A stretch of 64,000 nt of DNA from Microbacterium binotii (lineage in GTDB: Bacteria; Actinomycetota; Actinomycetes; Actinomycetales; Microbacteriaceae): contig NZ_CP090347.1 in the NCBI RefSeq assembly GCF_021398715.1, forward strand, positions 3,224,001-3,288,000, given 5' to 3'. Within the stretch, counting starts at the first letter, position 1. Every line of letters begins with the position of its first letter. Below are positions 51,047-60,379 of the stretch, one piece after another. Under the pieces are notes generated by a model that ran no database searches, was not told the DNA's origin, and worked only from the letters and a program-made list of their open reading frames with translations. The position numbers and the translations under genes were made by a program.

Positions 51047-51195
51047 GCATGATCGGTCAGGGTCGTCCGGATGCGTCCGCCAACGGCGACGCGCCCGCCG
51101 CTCCGCCGCCCGCATCCGCCGGGCCCACGCGGATCGTGAGCATCGACATCAGCCACCTGGTGCGCGAGGCGCTCGAGTCCGACCCTCTCGACTGA
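51043..51195 (+). CDS. Small 50-residue protein coupled to the HAAS gene
   Basis: The frame opens with GTG at 51043, overlapping the HAAS stop by GTGA, and closes with TGA at 51193-51195. The product is Pro/Ala-rich at the N-terminus and ends with an amphipathic segment (RIVSIDISHLVREALESD). No family is recognised. The coupling argues that it is translated. A long palindrome follows 44 bp later. Confidence 0.5.
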   Translation: MSMIGQGRPDASANGDAPAAPPPASAGPTRIVSIDISHLVREALESDPLD

Positions 51196-51239
51196 GGGGC
51201 TGCCCTCCCGAGACCCTGAGGCCCTTCCTCGCCCCCCCT

Positions 51240-51289
51240 GTTCCCCTGTCACAGATCGACGTTCGGACGTCGATCTGTGACAGGGGAAC
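51240..51289. repeat. Long perfect palindrome, copy 2 (shared core with 15990-16037)
   Basis: Arms of 23 bp pair perfectly around the 4-nt loop TCGG. The core CCTGTCACAGATCGACG is identical to the copy at 15990-16037; the outer bases and loop differ but remain paired. It lies between the end of the PadR-HAAS unit and the end of the HxlR gene, so it could act as a two-way terminator here. Confidence 0.87.
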
Positions 51290-51371
51290 GTTGGTCTGTG
51301 CGGGGTCACGGGCGGAGGCCGGGCGGGCGGGGCAGGGCCGGAACCGGCGGGCGGCGGCCGGGCCGCGGGAA

Positions 51372-51707
51372 TCAGCGGGTGGCGGAGAGGTTGCCGTCTG
51401 CCCAGGCACCCAGCTGGGTGAGGATCGGCATGAGGCGGGCGCCCGCATCCGTCAGTGTGTAGGACACCGCGACCGGGGGGCCCGCATCCACCTCGCGCAC
51501 GACCAGGCCGGCGTCGGCGAGCTCGACGAGGCGATCCGAGAGCACGGCGTCGCTGATGCCGGTGACGGCCCGGCGGAGCCCGACGAACGACAGAGCCCCC
51601 TCACCGAGCACGTCGAGGATCATGCCGTTCCAGCGCTTGCCCAGAACGGAGAAGGCGCGCGACACGGCGGCGTCGCACTGACGCTCGTCGTGCTGCTCTG
51701 CGGCCAT
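51372..51707 (-). CDS. HxlR-family transcriptional regulator
   Basis: The 111-residue winged-helix protein has CDAAVSRAFSVLGKRWNGMILDVLGEGALSFVGLRRAVTGISDAVLSDRLVELADAGLV, the HxlR signature. The ATG at 51707 has GGAGG immediately before it; an in-frame ATG at 51737 is less likely. HxlR proteins respond to aldehydes or quinones and often control adjacent oxidoreductases. The target here is probably the divergent flavoprotein gene at 51782. Confidence 0.9.
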   Translation of the reverse strand: MAAEQHDERQCDAAVSRAFSVLGKRWNGMILDVLGEGALSFVGLRRAVTGISDAVLSDRLVELADAGLVVREVDAGPPVAVSYTLTDAGARLMPILTQLGAWADGNLSATR

Positions 51708-51781
51708 ACCTCCGAGTCTAGCCGTGCTAGCGTTCACGTAGCCACTCTCTTTTTCATAGCCGCTAGGTCGATTGGAGCACC

Positions 51782-52435
51782 ATGTCCCTCTTCCGTCTGG
51801 ATGCGAGCATCCTTCCCCCCACCTCCGCCAGCCGCGCCCTCGGCGACATCGTCGAAACCGAGTGGCTCGCCACCCACGCCGACCAGACCGTCGTCCGCCG
51901 CGACCTCGCCGCCGAGCCGGTCCCCGCCACCGCGTGGGCGGCCGCCGTCACCGGGAGGAACCTGCCCGACGCCGACCGCACCGCCGAGCAGCGCGAGGCG
52001 CTCGCCCTGGCGACACGTCTCGCCGACGAGCTCATCGACGCCGACGCCCTCCTGCTCACGATCCCCCTCTACAACTACGGCGTCTCGCAGCACGCGAAGA
52101 CGTGGTTCGACCTGGCATACACCGACCCGCGCATCGACCCGCAGGGCACGGCACTGCGCGGCAAGCCCGCCGTGCTGGTCACGGTGCTCGGCGGCAACTA
52201 CGACGCCGGAACGCCCAAGGAGGGCTGGGACCACTCGACCGCCTGGCTGCGCCGCGTGCTCGAGGATGTGTGGGGCCTCGACCTGCGCGTCGTGCAGCGC
52301 TCGTTCACGCTCGTGGGAGTGAACCCCGCGCTGGATCAGTTCTCCGAGATCGCCGCCGACATCAGATCCGCCGCCGAGGTCGCCGCGCGCGAGGGCGGTC
52401 GCTCCATCGCCGAAGCCGCGTCCGCCAAGGTCTGA
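51782..52435 (+). CDS. FMN-dependent NADH-azoreductase/NAD(P)H oxidoreductase
   Basis: This 217-residue flavodoxin-like enzyme has RLDASILPPTSASRALGDIVE (phosphate-binding loop), LLTIPLYNYGVSQHAKTWFDLAYTD and VLVTVLGGNYD, matching the AcpD/AzoR family that reduces azo dyes and quinones. The length fits. It is divergent from an HxlR regulator with 74 bp between starts, a known pairing. A long hairpin lies downstream. Confidence 0.9.
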   Translation: MSLFRLDASILPPTSASRALGDIVETEWLATHADQTVVRRDLAAEPVPATAWAAAVTGRNLPDADRTAEQREALALATRLADELIDADALLLTIPLYNYGVSQHAKTWFDLAYTDPRIDPQGTALRGKPAVLVTVLGGNYDAGTPKEGWDHSTAWLRRVLEDVWGLDLRVVQRSFTLVGVNPALDQFSEIAADIRSAAEVAAREGGRSIAEAASAKV

Positions 52436-52456
52436 GCCGGCACCGCATCCCTCCCG

Positions 52457-52519
52457 CAGGAGATATCCGCCCATCAGGACGATTCACGTCAGATCGTCCT
52501 GATGGGCGGATCTTTCCTG
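52457..52519. repeat. Long intergenic hairpin
   Basis: A perfect 19-bp inverted repeat (ATCCGCCCATCAGGACGAT, 52465-52483, with 52493-52511) has a 9-nt loop. Beyond it the stem continues with one mismatch and one G-T pair to CAGG/CCTG. It separates the convergent azoreductase and CCA-enzyme genes. No second copy was seen in the window. Confidence 0.85.
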
Positions 52520-52571
52520 TTGAGCGGATGCGGCCACGCACCGGATGCGGCCACGTACCGGCCGGCGGGGA

Positions 52572-53999
52572 TCAGCCCCGCGCCGCCCACCACTCGCGCA
52601 GGCGGCGCTCGCTCTCCTCGGGCCCCAGCACGCCCTCATCCAGACGCAGATCGAGGAGGAACCGGTACGCCTCGCCCACCTCTCGGCCGGGCGGGATGCC
52701 GAGGATCTGCTGGATCTCGTTGCCGTTCAGCTCAGGACGGATGGCGTCCAGCTCCTCCTGCGCGCGCAGCTCGTCGATGCGCCGCTCGATGTCGTCGTAC
52801 GCCAGACGCAGTCGCGTCGCCTTGCGCTTGTTGCGCGTGGTCACGTCGGCGCGGGTCAGGATGTGCAGGCGCTCCAGCTCGTCCCCGGCATCGCGCACGT
52901 AGCGGCGCACGGCCGCATCCGTCCACGCGCCCTCGGCGTAGCCGAAGAAGCGCAGATGCAGCTCGATCAGCAGCGCGACGGACTCGATCGTCGCCGAGTC
53001 GAACCGCAACTCGCGCAGGCGCTTGCGCGCCATCCGCGATCCCTTCACGTCGTGGTGGTGGAAGGTGACCGCGCCGCCCGGCTCGAGCCGGCGCGTGGCA
53101 GGCTTTCCGATGTCGTGGAGGAGCGCCGCGAGACGCAGCGGCACGTCGGGTGCGGCATCCGGGTGGCGGCTGCCCTCGAGCTCGATCGCCTGCCGCAGCA
53201 CGGTGAGTGAGTGCTCGTAGACGTCCTTGTGGTGGTGGTGCTCGTCGACCTCGAGGCGCAGCGCCGGCACCTCGGGAAGGAACTGATCGATCAGCCCCGT
53301 CTCCACCAGCAGCCGCAGGCCGCGCACGGGATCGTCGGTCTGCAGCAGACGCACGAGCTCGCCCTGGATGCGCTCCGGGCTCACGATCCCGAGCGTCTCG
53401 CGCAGCTCGGTGATCGCCGCGACCGCATCGGCGTCGACCGTGAAGCCCAGCTGGGACGAGAAGCGCGCCGCGCGGAGCATCCGCAGCGGGTCGTCGCCGA
53501 AGCTGATGCGCGCATCGGTGGGGGTGCGCAGTACGCCCGCGACGAGATCCTCGATGCCGCCGTGCGGATCGACGAGCTGCGGACCGGGCACACGGAGCGC
53601 CATCGCGTTGACGGTGAAGTCGCGGCGCACGAGGTCGGACTCGAGCGAATCGCCGAACGCGACGACGGGCTTGCGGGTCTCGCCGTCGTAGGCGTCCGCG
53701 CGGTACGTGGTGATCTCGACCTGCTCGCCGCGGATGCGGGCGCCGATCGTGCCGAACGCCCGCCCGATGTCCCACTGCGCGGTCGAGATCGGCGTGACGA
53801 TGCGCAGGATCTCGTCGGGATCCGCATCCGTCGTGAAGTCCAGATCGTGCGTGGTCCGCCCCAGCAGCGCATCGCGCACCGGACCTCCGACGACCGCCAG
53901 TTCGTGTCCCGCGGCCGCGAAGGCGTCCGCGAGAACGACGACGACGGGCGAGGAGGCGAGGGTGCCCAGGCGCGCGAGACCGTCGGCCATGTTGAGCAT
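52572..53999 (-). CDS. cca: CCA tRNA nucleotidyltransferase
   Basis: This class II enzyme (475 aa) adds or repairs the 3' CCA of tRNA. The nucleotidyltransferase head has VGGPVRDALLGR and HDLDFTTDA (DxD metal ligands), then RRDFTVNAMAL and DPLRMLRAARF. The C-terminal half has an HD-type domain (HHHHKDVYEHSL, LLHDIGKP, HHHDVKG). It lies 9 bp downstream of the methyltransferase gene on the same strand. Confidence 0.96.
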   Translation of the reverse strand: MLNMADGLARLGTLASSPVVVVLADAFAAAGHELAVVGGPVRDALLGRTTHDLDFTTDADPDEILRIVTPISTAQWDIGRAFGTIGARIRGEQVEITTYRADAYDGETRKPVVAFGDSLESDLVRRDFTVNAMALRVPGPQLVDPHGGIEDLVAGVLRTPTDARISFGDDPLRMLRAARFSSQLGFTVDADAVAAITELRETLGIVSPERIQGELVRLLQTDDPVRGLRLLVETGLIDQFLPEVPALRLEVDEHHHHKDVYEHSLTVLRQAIELEGSRHPDAAPDVPLRLAALLHDIGKPATRRLEPGGAVTFHHHDVKGSRMARKRLRELRFDSATIESVALLIELHLRFFGYAEGAWTDAAVRRYVRDAGDELERLHILTRADVTTRNKRKATRLRLAYDDIERRIDELRAQEELDAIRPELNGNEIQQILGIPPGREVGEAYRFLLDLRLDEGVLGPEESERRLREWWAARG

Positions 54000-54008
54000 G
54001 CAACGAGC

Positions 54009-55502
54009 CTAATCGGCCGCGCCGTGCGGCACCTCCAGCATCCCGGTCAGCACCAGCTCCCTGACCCTCGGGAACAGGTCGGATCGGAGAGATGCGGCAT
54101 CGACCTCGAGCAGATCGGCGATGGCGTCGATGAGCACGCCCACGGGCAGCTCTCCGTCGCTCGCGCCGACGAGTGCGGCCAGCGCCGGGTCCGCGGACAC
54201 CGTGCGGGCGAGCCCGCCTCCCTGTCGCAGCTCGATCACGCTGGGCGCTTCCGCACCGGGAAGGTGATGCCGCGCCTCGGTGACGTCGGCGGCGACGCGC
54301 AGCACGGATGCGGCGAGCACCATGTCGTCGGTTCGATCCAGCCATGCCGCGGCCCGCCACACAGCGGCGGTGTGCGCGGCGAGCACGGCGGTGTCGACCG
54401 CCTGCGCCACCCGTTCGAAGCGGCGCAGTCCCGAGCCGCGCATGAGCTGCACCCAGCCGAGACCCACGCCCGTGACGCCGCGGGTCTCGAAATCGTCGAG
54501 CCAGGCGCCGATCAGCGCCTCATGCTCGTCACTTCCCGGCCTCGTGCCGCCGTCGCGCACCCACAGCTCCGCGTAGCGGGCCGGATCGAGCTGCTCGCGC
54601 TCGATGACCCAGGCGCCGATGCCCTCCGTCCACGCGCGCACCCGCTCCAGCCCCGCCAGATCCTCGCGGTCCTCCCAGTTGCCGAGCATGATCGCTCGTC
54701 CACCCTCGTCGAGATGGGGTCCGACACCGGCGACGACCTCGCGCATGAGCTCGTCCCCCGCCCGCCCGCCGTCGCGGTACTCGTAGGCGGGCACGCCGGC
54801 CACCCGCGGCGTGATGACGAACGGCGGGTTCGAGGCGATCAGCTCGAAACGCTCGTCGCCGACGGGCTCGTACAGACTGCCCTCGCGGACGTCGATGCCC
54901 TCCAGATTGTTGAGCGCCGCGCCCAGCCGTGTGAACCACAGTGCGCGCGGCGAGATGTCGGTCGCGACGACCTCGAATCCCCTCCGGTGCAACTCGAACG
55001 CCACCAGACCGCATCCGCATCCGAGGTCGAGGCCACGGCCGTTCCCGGATGCGGGAAGCAGAGAGACCAGCGTCCTACCGGCGCCGCCGACACCGAGCAC
55101 GTGGTCCGGACGCAACGGGAAGACGCCGGCCAGCTCGTCCAGATCGCTCGCGATCCATCCCTCGCCACCGTCGGCGAAGACGTGCGGGCGCACAGCCACC
55201 GCGGGCGCCACGCTGTCGCCGCGGCGTTCGATCACGCCGAGTCGCTCGGCATCCGCGAGTCCGGTGGCGGGCAGTGCCGCGGCTACGGATGAGGCATCGA
55301 CGACGTCCCCCAGCACGAACAGGCGGGCGAGCACGGCGACGACGTTCTGCGGATGCCGAGCGAGGGCCCGTCGGGCCGGAACCGCGACAGCCCGCGCGAG
55401 CGCCGCCTCCGCGGCGTCGCCGATGAGCGGGTGAAGAGCCGCAGTCGTGAAGCCCGCGGCGCGCAGATCATCGGCGAAGCGGTGGGCGATGGCGGTGTGC
55501 AT
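54009..55502 (-). CDS. Class I SAM-dependent methyltransferase (DUF7059-type)
   Basis: The 497-residue protein has an N-terminal helical domain of about 140 residues, then a Rossmann methyltransferase domain. SAM motif LDLGCGCGLVAFELHRRG and the catalytic SNPPFVI (an NPPY-like motif, as in N6-adenine and glutamine methyltransferases) are visible. The C-terminal part is specific to actinobacterial relatives. The ATG at 55502 fits the family start. The substrate is unknown. It is upstream of cca and divergent from the DUF6049 gene. Confidence 0.87.
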   Translation of the reverse strand: MHTAIAHRFADDLRAAGFTTAALHPLIGDAAEAALARAVAVPARRALARHPQNVVAVLARLFVLGDVVDASSVAAALPATGLADAERLGVIERRGDSVAPAVAVRPHVFADGGEGWIASDLDELAGVFPLRPDHVLGVGGAGRTLVSLLPASGNGRGLDLGCGCGLVAFELHRRGFEVVATDISPRALWFTRLGAALNNLEGIDVREGSLYEPVGDERFELIASNPPFVITPRVAGVPAYEYRDGGRAGDELMREVVAGVGPHLDEGGRAIMLGNWEDREDLAGLERVRAWTEGIGAWVIEREQLDPARYAELWVRDGGTRPGSDEHEALIGAWLDDFETRGVTGVGLGWVQLMRGSGLRRFERVAQAVDTAVLAAHTAAVWRAAAWLDRTDDMVLAASVLRVAADVTEARHHLPGAEAPSVIELRQGGGLARTVSADPALAALVGASDGELPVGVLIDAIADLLEVDAASLRSDLFPRVRELVLTGMLEVPHGAAD

Positions 55503-55606
55503 GAGTCCATTCAACCCGGGCGCGCGCTCGGTGAATCCCAGGCACGGGCCCGTAGACTCGCTCCCGACCCTGCGGATTCTCCGCACAGGAGCCTGCTCAG
55601 CTACGA

Positions 55607-57673
55607 ATGATTCCGACTTCGGCCCGCACGGGCACCCCCGCATTCCGGCGGCGACGACTTCTGCTCGCGCCGCTCATCACCGTCGCGATCGTGCTGGGGA
55701 TCGTCGCCCCCGCAGCCGCCGCCACGCCGACGCCCTCGCCGTCCGCGACGGGAACGATCGACGTCTCGGTGGCACCCTTGTCCGGCGGAGTGCTGGCCGC
55801 AGGCGAGGCGCTCACAGCGCTCGTCTCCCTCGAGAACGGCACGAGCTCGCGAGCCGCCGGCTCGACGGCCGAACTGCTGCTCGCAGATGCACCGCTGGAC
55901 GGCTCCGCCGCTCTCGACGCGTGGCTGTCCGGATCGGCCGATGCCCCGGCCGGGCGCGTCATCGGATCCAGCGCGGTCGAAGAGACCGCACCCGGGCAGT
56001 CGAGCTCGGCGAGCGTGATCGTCGCGGCCGACGACCCCGCCCTCGCGGGCCGCGGCGCGGGCGTCTACCCACTGTGGGTCACCCTCGCCGGCGAGACGGC
56101 GCGCTCCGTGGTGACGATCGGCACCGGCCCCACGGGCACCGTCGCCGTCATCGTCCCCATCACCGCGCCGGCGCTGACGGCGGGGATGTTGTCGACCGAC
56201 CAGCTGGCCACCCTCACCGCCTCCGACGGCGCGCTGACCGCCGCGCTCGACGCCGTCACGGGAACCTCCGCGATCCTCGCCGTGGATCCGGCGATCGTGG
56301 CCTCCATCCGGGCGCGTGGAACCGCTGCGCCGGAGTCCGCTCAGGCGTGGCTGCAGCGGCTCATGGACCTGCCCAACCCGCGGTTCGCGCTGCAGTACGG
56401 CGACGCCGACGTGAGCACGCAGTTCGCGGCGGGGATCGACGCACCGCTCACGCCGACATCGTTGAACGCGTACGTGGATGTGAAGGCGCAGCCGGCCGCG
56501 CCCACGCCCGCTCCGACGGACACGCAGCAGTCCGACCCCGCACCGCCGACCCTCGACGCGCTCCTCGACGTGCGCGCCGCCGGAGAGCCGACGATCTACT
56601 GGCCGCCGTCGGGCACCGCTTCCCCGGAGCTCATCGGGTGGCTCACCGCGGCGACACCGGGCGCGATCACGATCGTCGACAGCACGCAGGTGTCCGCCGC
56701 ATCCGCCGCGCACGCGCGGACCGGCGGCGGTGAGCTGCTCGTCGCGTCGGCGGGCGCATCCGCTGCGCTTCAGGCCGCATCCACCGCGACACAGCCCACC
56801 TCCCGCGCGGCGGATGCGGCGGCCGCGGCCGCGCATCTGACCTTCGCGTCCTCGTCGGCACAGGGGTCCCCGATTCTCGTCACCCTGGGCAGGTCGTCCG
56901 TCCGCGACCCGCAGGGCCTGCGCGGGGCGATCTCCGCGGCGACGACGGGCATGACCGCCGTGGGACTGTCGAGCATGCTCGGCACCTCCCCGACAGAGGT
57001 CCAGGTCTCGGCGGGCACGGTCGACCCCTCGCGTCCGGCGGCGCTGACGAGCATGCTGGCCGGAGCCGCACAGATCGACAGCTTCGCCACGATCCTCGAC
57101 GACCCATCGCTGCTCACCGGACGCGAGCGCGCCGCCATCCTCCAGGTTCTGGGCGGCGGGTGGATCGGCGATCCGTCGGGCTGGCAGAGCGCCGTCGCGG
57201 CACACGCGGAAGCCACCACGACGACGCTCGACTCGGTGTCGATCGTTCCCTCGACAGCGCTGAACCTGCTGACCGCGGGCACCAATCTGCGCTTCTGGGT
57301 GCGCAACGACCTCCCCTACCCCGTGAACGTCGTGCTCGTGGCCTCGCCGGATGATCTGCGCGTGGACGTCGAGCGTGAGAACGCCGTGGTCGCCGCCGCA
57401 TCCGCCAACACGCTCGTCGAGGTCCCCGTGAACGCGCGGATCGGAAACGGCGACGTCAAGATCGATCTCAGCCTGCGCAGCCCCGCATACGTGCCCATCG
57501 GCCAGACGCAGACGGTGGATGTCAACGTGCGAGCCGACTGGGAGGGAATCGGCCTTGCCGCGCTCGTCGTGCTCGCGGCCGCGTTCCTCACGATCGGCGC
57601 CGTCCGCACCGTCCGACGCCGTAGGCGCGACAAGGCGGATGCGGTCCGCACCGATGATGAGGAGAACGCGTGA
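55607..57673 (+). CDS. DUF6049 secreted/membrane-anchored protein
   Basis: This 688-residue protein has a signal peptide (RRRRLLLAPLITVAIVLGIVAPAAAA), a large extracytoplasmic region of beta-rich domains, and one C-terminal helix (GLAALVVLAAAFLTIGAV) with a basic tail. Its stop overlaps the murJ GTG (GTGA), and in actinobacteria this DUF6049-murJ order is conserved, suggesting a role in peptidoglycan assembly with MurJ. No enzymatic motif was seen. Confidence 0.9.
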   Translation: MIPTSARTGTPAFRRRRLLLAPLITVAIVLGIVAPAAAATPTPSPSATGTIDVSVAPLSGGVLAAGEALTALVSLENGTSSRAAGSTAELLLADAPLDGSAALDAWLSGSADAPAGRVIGSSAVEETAPGQSSSASVIVAADDPALAGRGAGVYPLWVTLAGETARSVVTIGTGPTGTVAVIVPITAPALTAGMLSTDQLATLTASDGALTAALDAVTGTSAILAVDPAIVASIRARGTAAPESAQAWLQRLMDLPNPRFALQYGDADVSTQFAAGIDAPLTPTSLNAYVDVKAQPAAPTPAPTDTQQSDPAPPTLDALLDVRAAGEPTIYWPPSGTASPELIGWLTAATPGAITIVDSTQVSAASAAHARTGGGELLVASAGASAALQAASTATQPTSRAADAAAAAAHLTFASSSAQGSPILVTLGRSSVRDPQGLRGAISAATTGMTAVGLSSMLGTSPTEVQVSAGTVDPSRPAALTSMLAGAAQIDSFATILDDPSLLTGRERAAILQVLGGGWIGDPSGWQSAVAAHAEATTTTLDSVSIVPSTALNLLTAGTNLRFWVRNDLPYPVNVVLVASPDDLRVDVERENAVVAAASANTLVEVPVNARIGNGDVKIDLSLRSPAYVPIGQTQTVDVNVRADWEGIGLAALVVLAAAFLTIGAVRTVRRRRRDKADAVRTDDEENA

Positions 57674-59271
57674 GCGGATTGGGCCGGGCAAGCGTGCTGC
57701 TGGGAGCGGGAACGCTCGTCTCCCGCGTCACGGGCCTCATCCGCACCATCGTGCTGGTGGCGGTTCTCGGCACCATGTCCTCGCGAGCGGGCGATGCCTT
57801 CGCGCAGGCCAACCAGCTGCCGAACAACGTCTATGCGATCATCTCGGCGGGCGTGCTCACCGCGGTGATCGTGCCGCAGATCGTGCGCGCGAGCGCGAGG
57901 GAGGACAGGGGCCAGCGTTTCATCTCCGCCCTGTTCACCGCGGGGATCGTCGTGCTGCTCGCCGTCACAGCCGTGGCGATGCTGCTCGCGCCCGTGCTCA
58001 TCACGCTCTACGCGCCCGCCTACAGCCCCGAGCAGCACGCCCTGGCGACCGCGTTCGCCTACTGGTGCCTGCCGCAGATCTTCTTCTACGGCCTGTACTC
58101 GCTCCTGGGAGAGACGCTCAACGCGCGCCGCATCTTCGGACCGTTCACCTGGGCCCCGGTGCTCAACAACGTCATCTCCATCGCCGGATTCCTGCTGCTG
58201 ATGCTCGTCATCGGAGGAGATCGTTCGGCGGTGTCGGACTGGAGCGCCGCATCCATCGCCGCCCTGGGCGGCACGGCGACCTTCGGCATCGCGGTGCAGG
58301 CACTCATCCTGCTCGTGTCCTGGCGGCGCACGGGGCTCCGGTTGCGCCCCGACTTCCACTGGCGCGGACTGGGCTTTCGCAACATGGGGCGCCTGGCCGG
58401 CTGGACCGCGGCCATGGTCGTCGTCGGACAGATCGCGGGCCTCATCCAGAGCCGGGTCATCTCCGAGGCGACCGGCGACGGCGCCTCGACGCTCGCGACG
58501 CAGACCGCGTGGCTCATCTTCATGCTCCCGTACTCGGTCATCGTGCTCTCGATCGGGACTCCGTACTTCACGCAGATCAGCGAGCACGCCTCGGCGGGAC
58601 GGGACGATGAGGTGCGCGGCGACGTATCGCGCAGCATCCGCATCATCAGCCTGTTGATCGTCGTCGCGACGGCCGCTCTCGTGGTCGCGTCGGTCCCGGC
58701 GTCGCGCATCATCGTGAACAACGCGACGGATGCGGCCGAGCTCGCTCCGGTGCTCATCGCCTACCTCGTGAGCCTGCTGCCGCTCTCGGTTCTCTTCGTG
58801 CTGCAGCGAACTTTCTACGCCTACGACGACACCCGGACCCCGTTCGTCTTCACGACCGTGCAGGCGGTCCTCGTGATCGTCACCGCTCTCGCCGCCGCCT
58901 GGCTCGCCCCGACGCCGTGGCTCGCGGCCGCCGTCGCCCTCGGCCAGTCGATCGCGATCACCGTGCAGGCCGTGCTCGCCGCCATCCTGCTGCGCCGGCG
59001 GATCGGCTCCCTCGGCATCCGTTCGTGGTTCGTCGCGATCGCCCGGTACACGGTCGCCGCGCTCCCGGCGGCGGCGGCCGGATGGGGGGTCTACCTGCTC
59101 CTCGGCGGTGACACCGGATGGACGACCTCCGACAAGATCTTCGGCGCGATCGGCACCGGCATCATCGGGGCGGTCACCCTGGTCGTGTACCTGGGCGTGC
59201 TCGCAGCCCTGCGCACCCCTGAACTGGCCCCGGCGCTGCGACCGCTTCGCCGCATCCTTTCCAGACGCTGA
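57670..59271 (+). CDS. murJ: Lipid II flippase MurJ
   Basis: This 533-residue MOP-superfamily flippase has about 14 helices. It starts LGRASVLLGAGTLVSRVTGLIRTIVLVAVLG and includes DAFAQANQLPNNVYAIISAGVLTAVIVPQIVRA, the family signature. Later helices include RTFYAYDDTRTPF. It moves lipid II across the membrane for wall synthesis. It lacks the C-terminal pseudokinase domain of mycobacterial MviN. It starts at GTG, coupled to DUF6049. Confidence 0.96.
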   Translation: MSGLGRASVLLGAGTLVSRVTGLIRTIVLVAVLGTMSSRAGDAFAQANQLPNNVYAIISAGVLTAVIVPQIVRASAREDRGQRFISALFTAGIVVLLAVTAVAMLLAPVLITLYAPAYSPEQHALATAFAYWCLPQIFFYGLYSLLGETLNARRIFGPFTWAPVLNNVISIAGFLLLMLVIGGDRSAVSDWSAASIAALGGTATFGIAVQALILLVSWRRTGLRLRPDFHWRGLGFRNMGRLAGWTAAMVVVGQIAGLIQSRVISEATGDGASTLATQTAWLIFMLPYSVIVLSIGTPYFTQISEHASAGRDDEVRGDVSRSIRIISLLIVVATAALVVASVPASRIIVNNATDAAELAPVLIAYLVSLLPLSVLFVLQRTFYAYDDTRTPFVFTTVQAVLVIVTALAAAWLAPTPWLAAAVALGQSIAITVQAVLAAILLRRRIGSLGIRSWFVAIARYTVAALPAAAAGWGVYLLLGGDTGWTTSDKIFGAIGTGIIGAVTLVVYLGVLAALRTPELAPALRPLRRILSRR

Positions 59272-59279
59272 CAAACGGA

Positions 59280-59298
59280 CCGCGGGAATGTCCCGCGG
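59280..59298 (+). terminator. Short hairpin between murJ and trxB
   Basis: CCGCGGGA and TCCCGCGG form a perfect 8-bp stem with the 3-nt loop ATG, 9 nt after the murJ stop and 44 nt before the trxB GTG. It has no T-run. It may attenuate or stabilise rather than fully terminate transcription. Confidence 0.5.
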
Positions 59299-59341
59299 AT
59301 ACCATATGTTGAGCACTTTGAAACCACGAGGGAGAACGCAC

Positions 59342-60319
59342 GTGCGTCAGCTCATCATCATCGGCTCCGGCCCCGCAGGCTACACCGCCGCCATCTACGC
59401 GGCCCGGGCCAACCTCAAGCCGCTGGTCATCGCCAGCTCCGTCGAGGTCGGCGGTGAGCTCATGAACACCACCGAGGTGGAGAACTTCCCCGGCTTCCCC
59501 GAGGGCATCCAGGGTCCCGAGCTCATGACCAAGATGGAGGAGCAGGCCCGCAAGTTCGGCGCTGAGATCCTCTACCAGGACGTCACGGAGCTCGACCTCT
59601 CCGGTCCCGTGAAGCGTGTTCAGCTGGGCTCCGGGGCGGTCGAAGAGGCCGCTGCCGTGATCTTCGCGACGGGCTCCGCGTACCGCAAGATCGGCCTGCC
59701 GAAGGAGGAGCACCTCTCCGGCCGCGGTGTGTCGTGGTGTGCGACCTGTGACGGTTTCTTCTTCCGCGAGCGCACGATCGCCGTCGTCGGTGGTGGCGAC
59801 TCCGCGATGGAGGAGGCGACCTTCCTCACGCGCTTCGCGACGAAGGTCTACGTCATCCACCGTCGCGACGAGCTGCGCGCCTCGAAGATCATGCAGGAGC
59901 GCGCGATCGCGAACGAGAAGATCGAGTTCGTGTGGAACAGCGAGGTCGTCGACATCCTCGGTGACGAGGCGGTGACCGGTGTCGTCCTGAAGGACACGGT
60001 CGACGGTTCGACGCGCGAGCTCGACCTGCAGGGAGTGTTCGTCGCCATCGGCAACGACCCGCGTACGAAGCTCGTCCACGGTCAGCTCGACCTGACCCCG
60101 GAGGGAACGATCTGGGTCGACGGACGGTCGTCGCGCACGTCGATGCCCGGCGTGTTCGCCGCGGGCGACGTGATCGACCCGACCTACCGTCAGGCGGTCA
60201 CCGCCGCCGCATCCGGAACGATCGCGGCCCTGGACGCGGAGCACTTCCTCGCGGCGCTCGACGAAGCGGGCGCGCCGCAGCCCGACGCCGACCAGATCGA
60301 GGGTCTGCCGGTCGTCTGA
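59342..60319 (+). CDS. trxB: Thioredoxin reductase
   Basis: This 325-residue flavoprotein reduces thioredoxin with NADPH. The FAD motif is IIGSGPAGYTAAIYAARA, and the redox-active pair is CATC in SWCATCDGFFF. The NADPH motif is VVGGGDSAMEEATFL with HRRDELRASK, and the FAD end is GVFAAGDVIDPTYRQAVTAA. The GTG at 59342 has GAGGGAGAAC upstream. It precedes trxA by 60 bp. Confidence 0.97.
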   Translation: MRQLIIIGSGPAGYTAAIYAARANLKPLVIASSVEVGGELMNTTEVENFPGFPEGIQGPELMTKMEEQARKFGAEILYQDVTELDLSGPVKRVQLGSGAVEEAAAVIFATGSAYRKIGLPKEEHLSGRGVSWCATCDGFFFRERTIAVVGGGDSAMEEATFLTRFATKVYVIHRRDELRASKIMQERAIANEKIEFVWNSEVVDILGDEAVTGVVLKDTVDGSTRELDLQGVFVAIGNDPRTKLVHGQLDLTPEGTIWVDGRSSRTSMPGVFAAGDVIDPTYRQAVTAAASGTIAALDAEHFLAALDEAGAPQPDADQIEGLPVV

Positions 60320-60379
60320 GGGAACATCCGAACCCCGTCGGGTGTTCGGTACGAGTAAGGCTTACGAAGGGAAATGACA

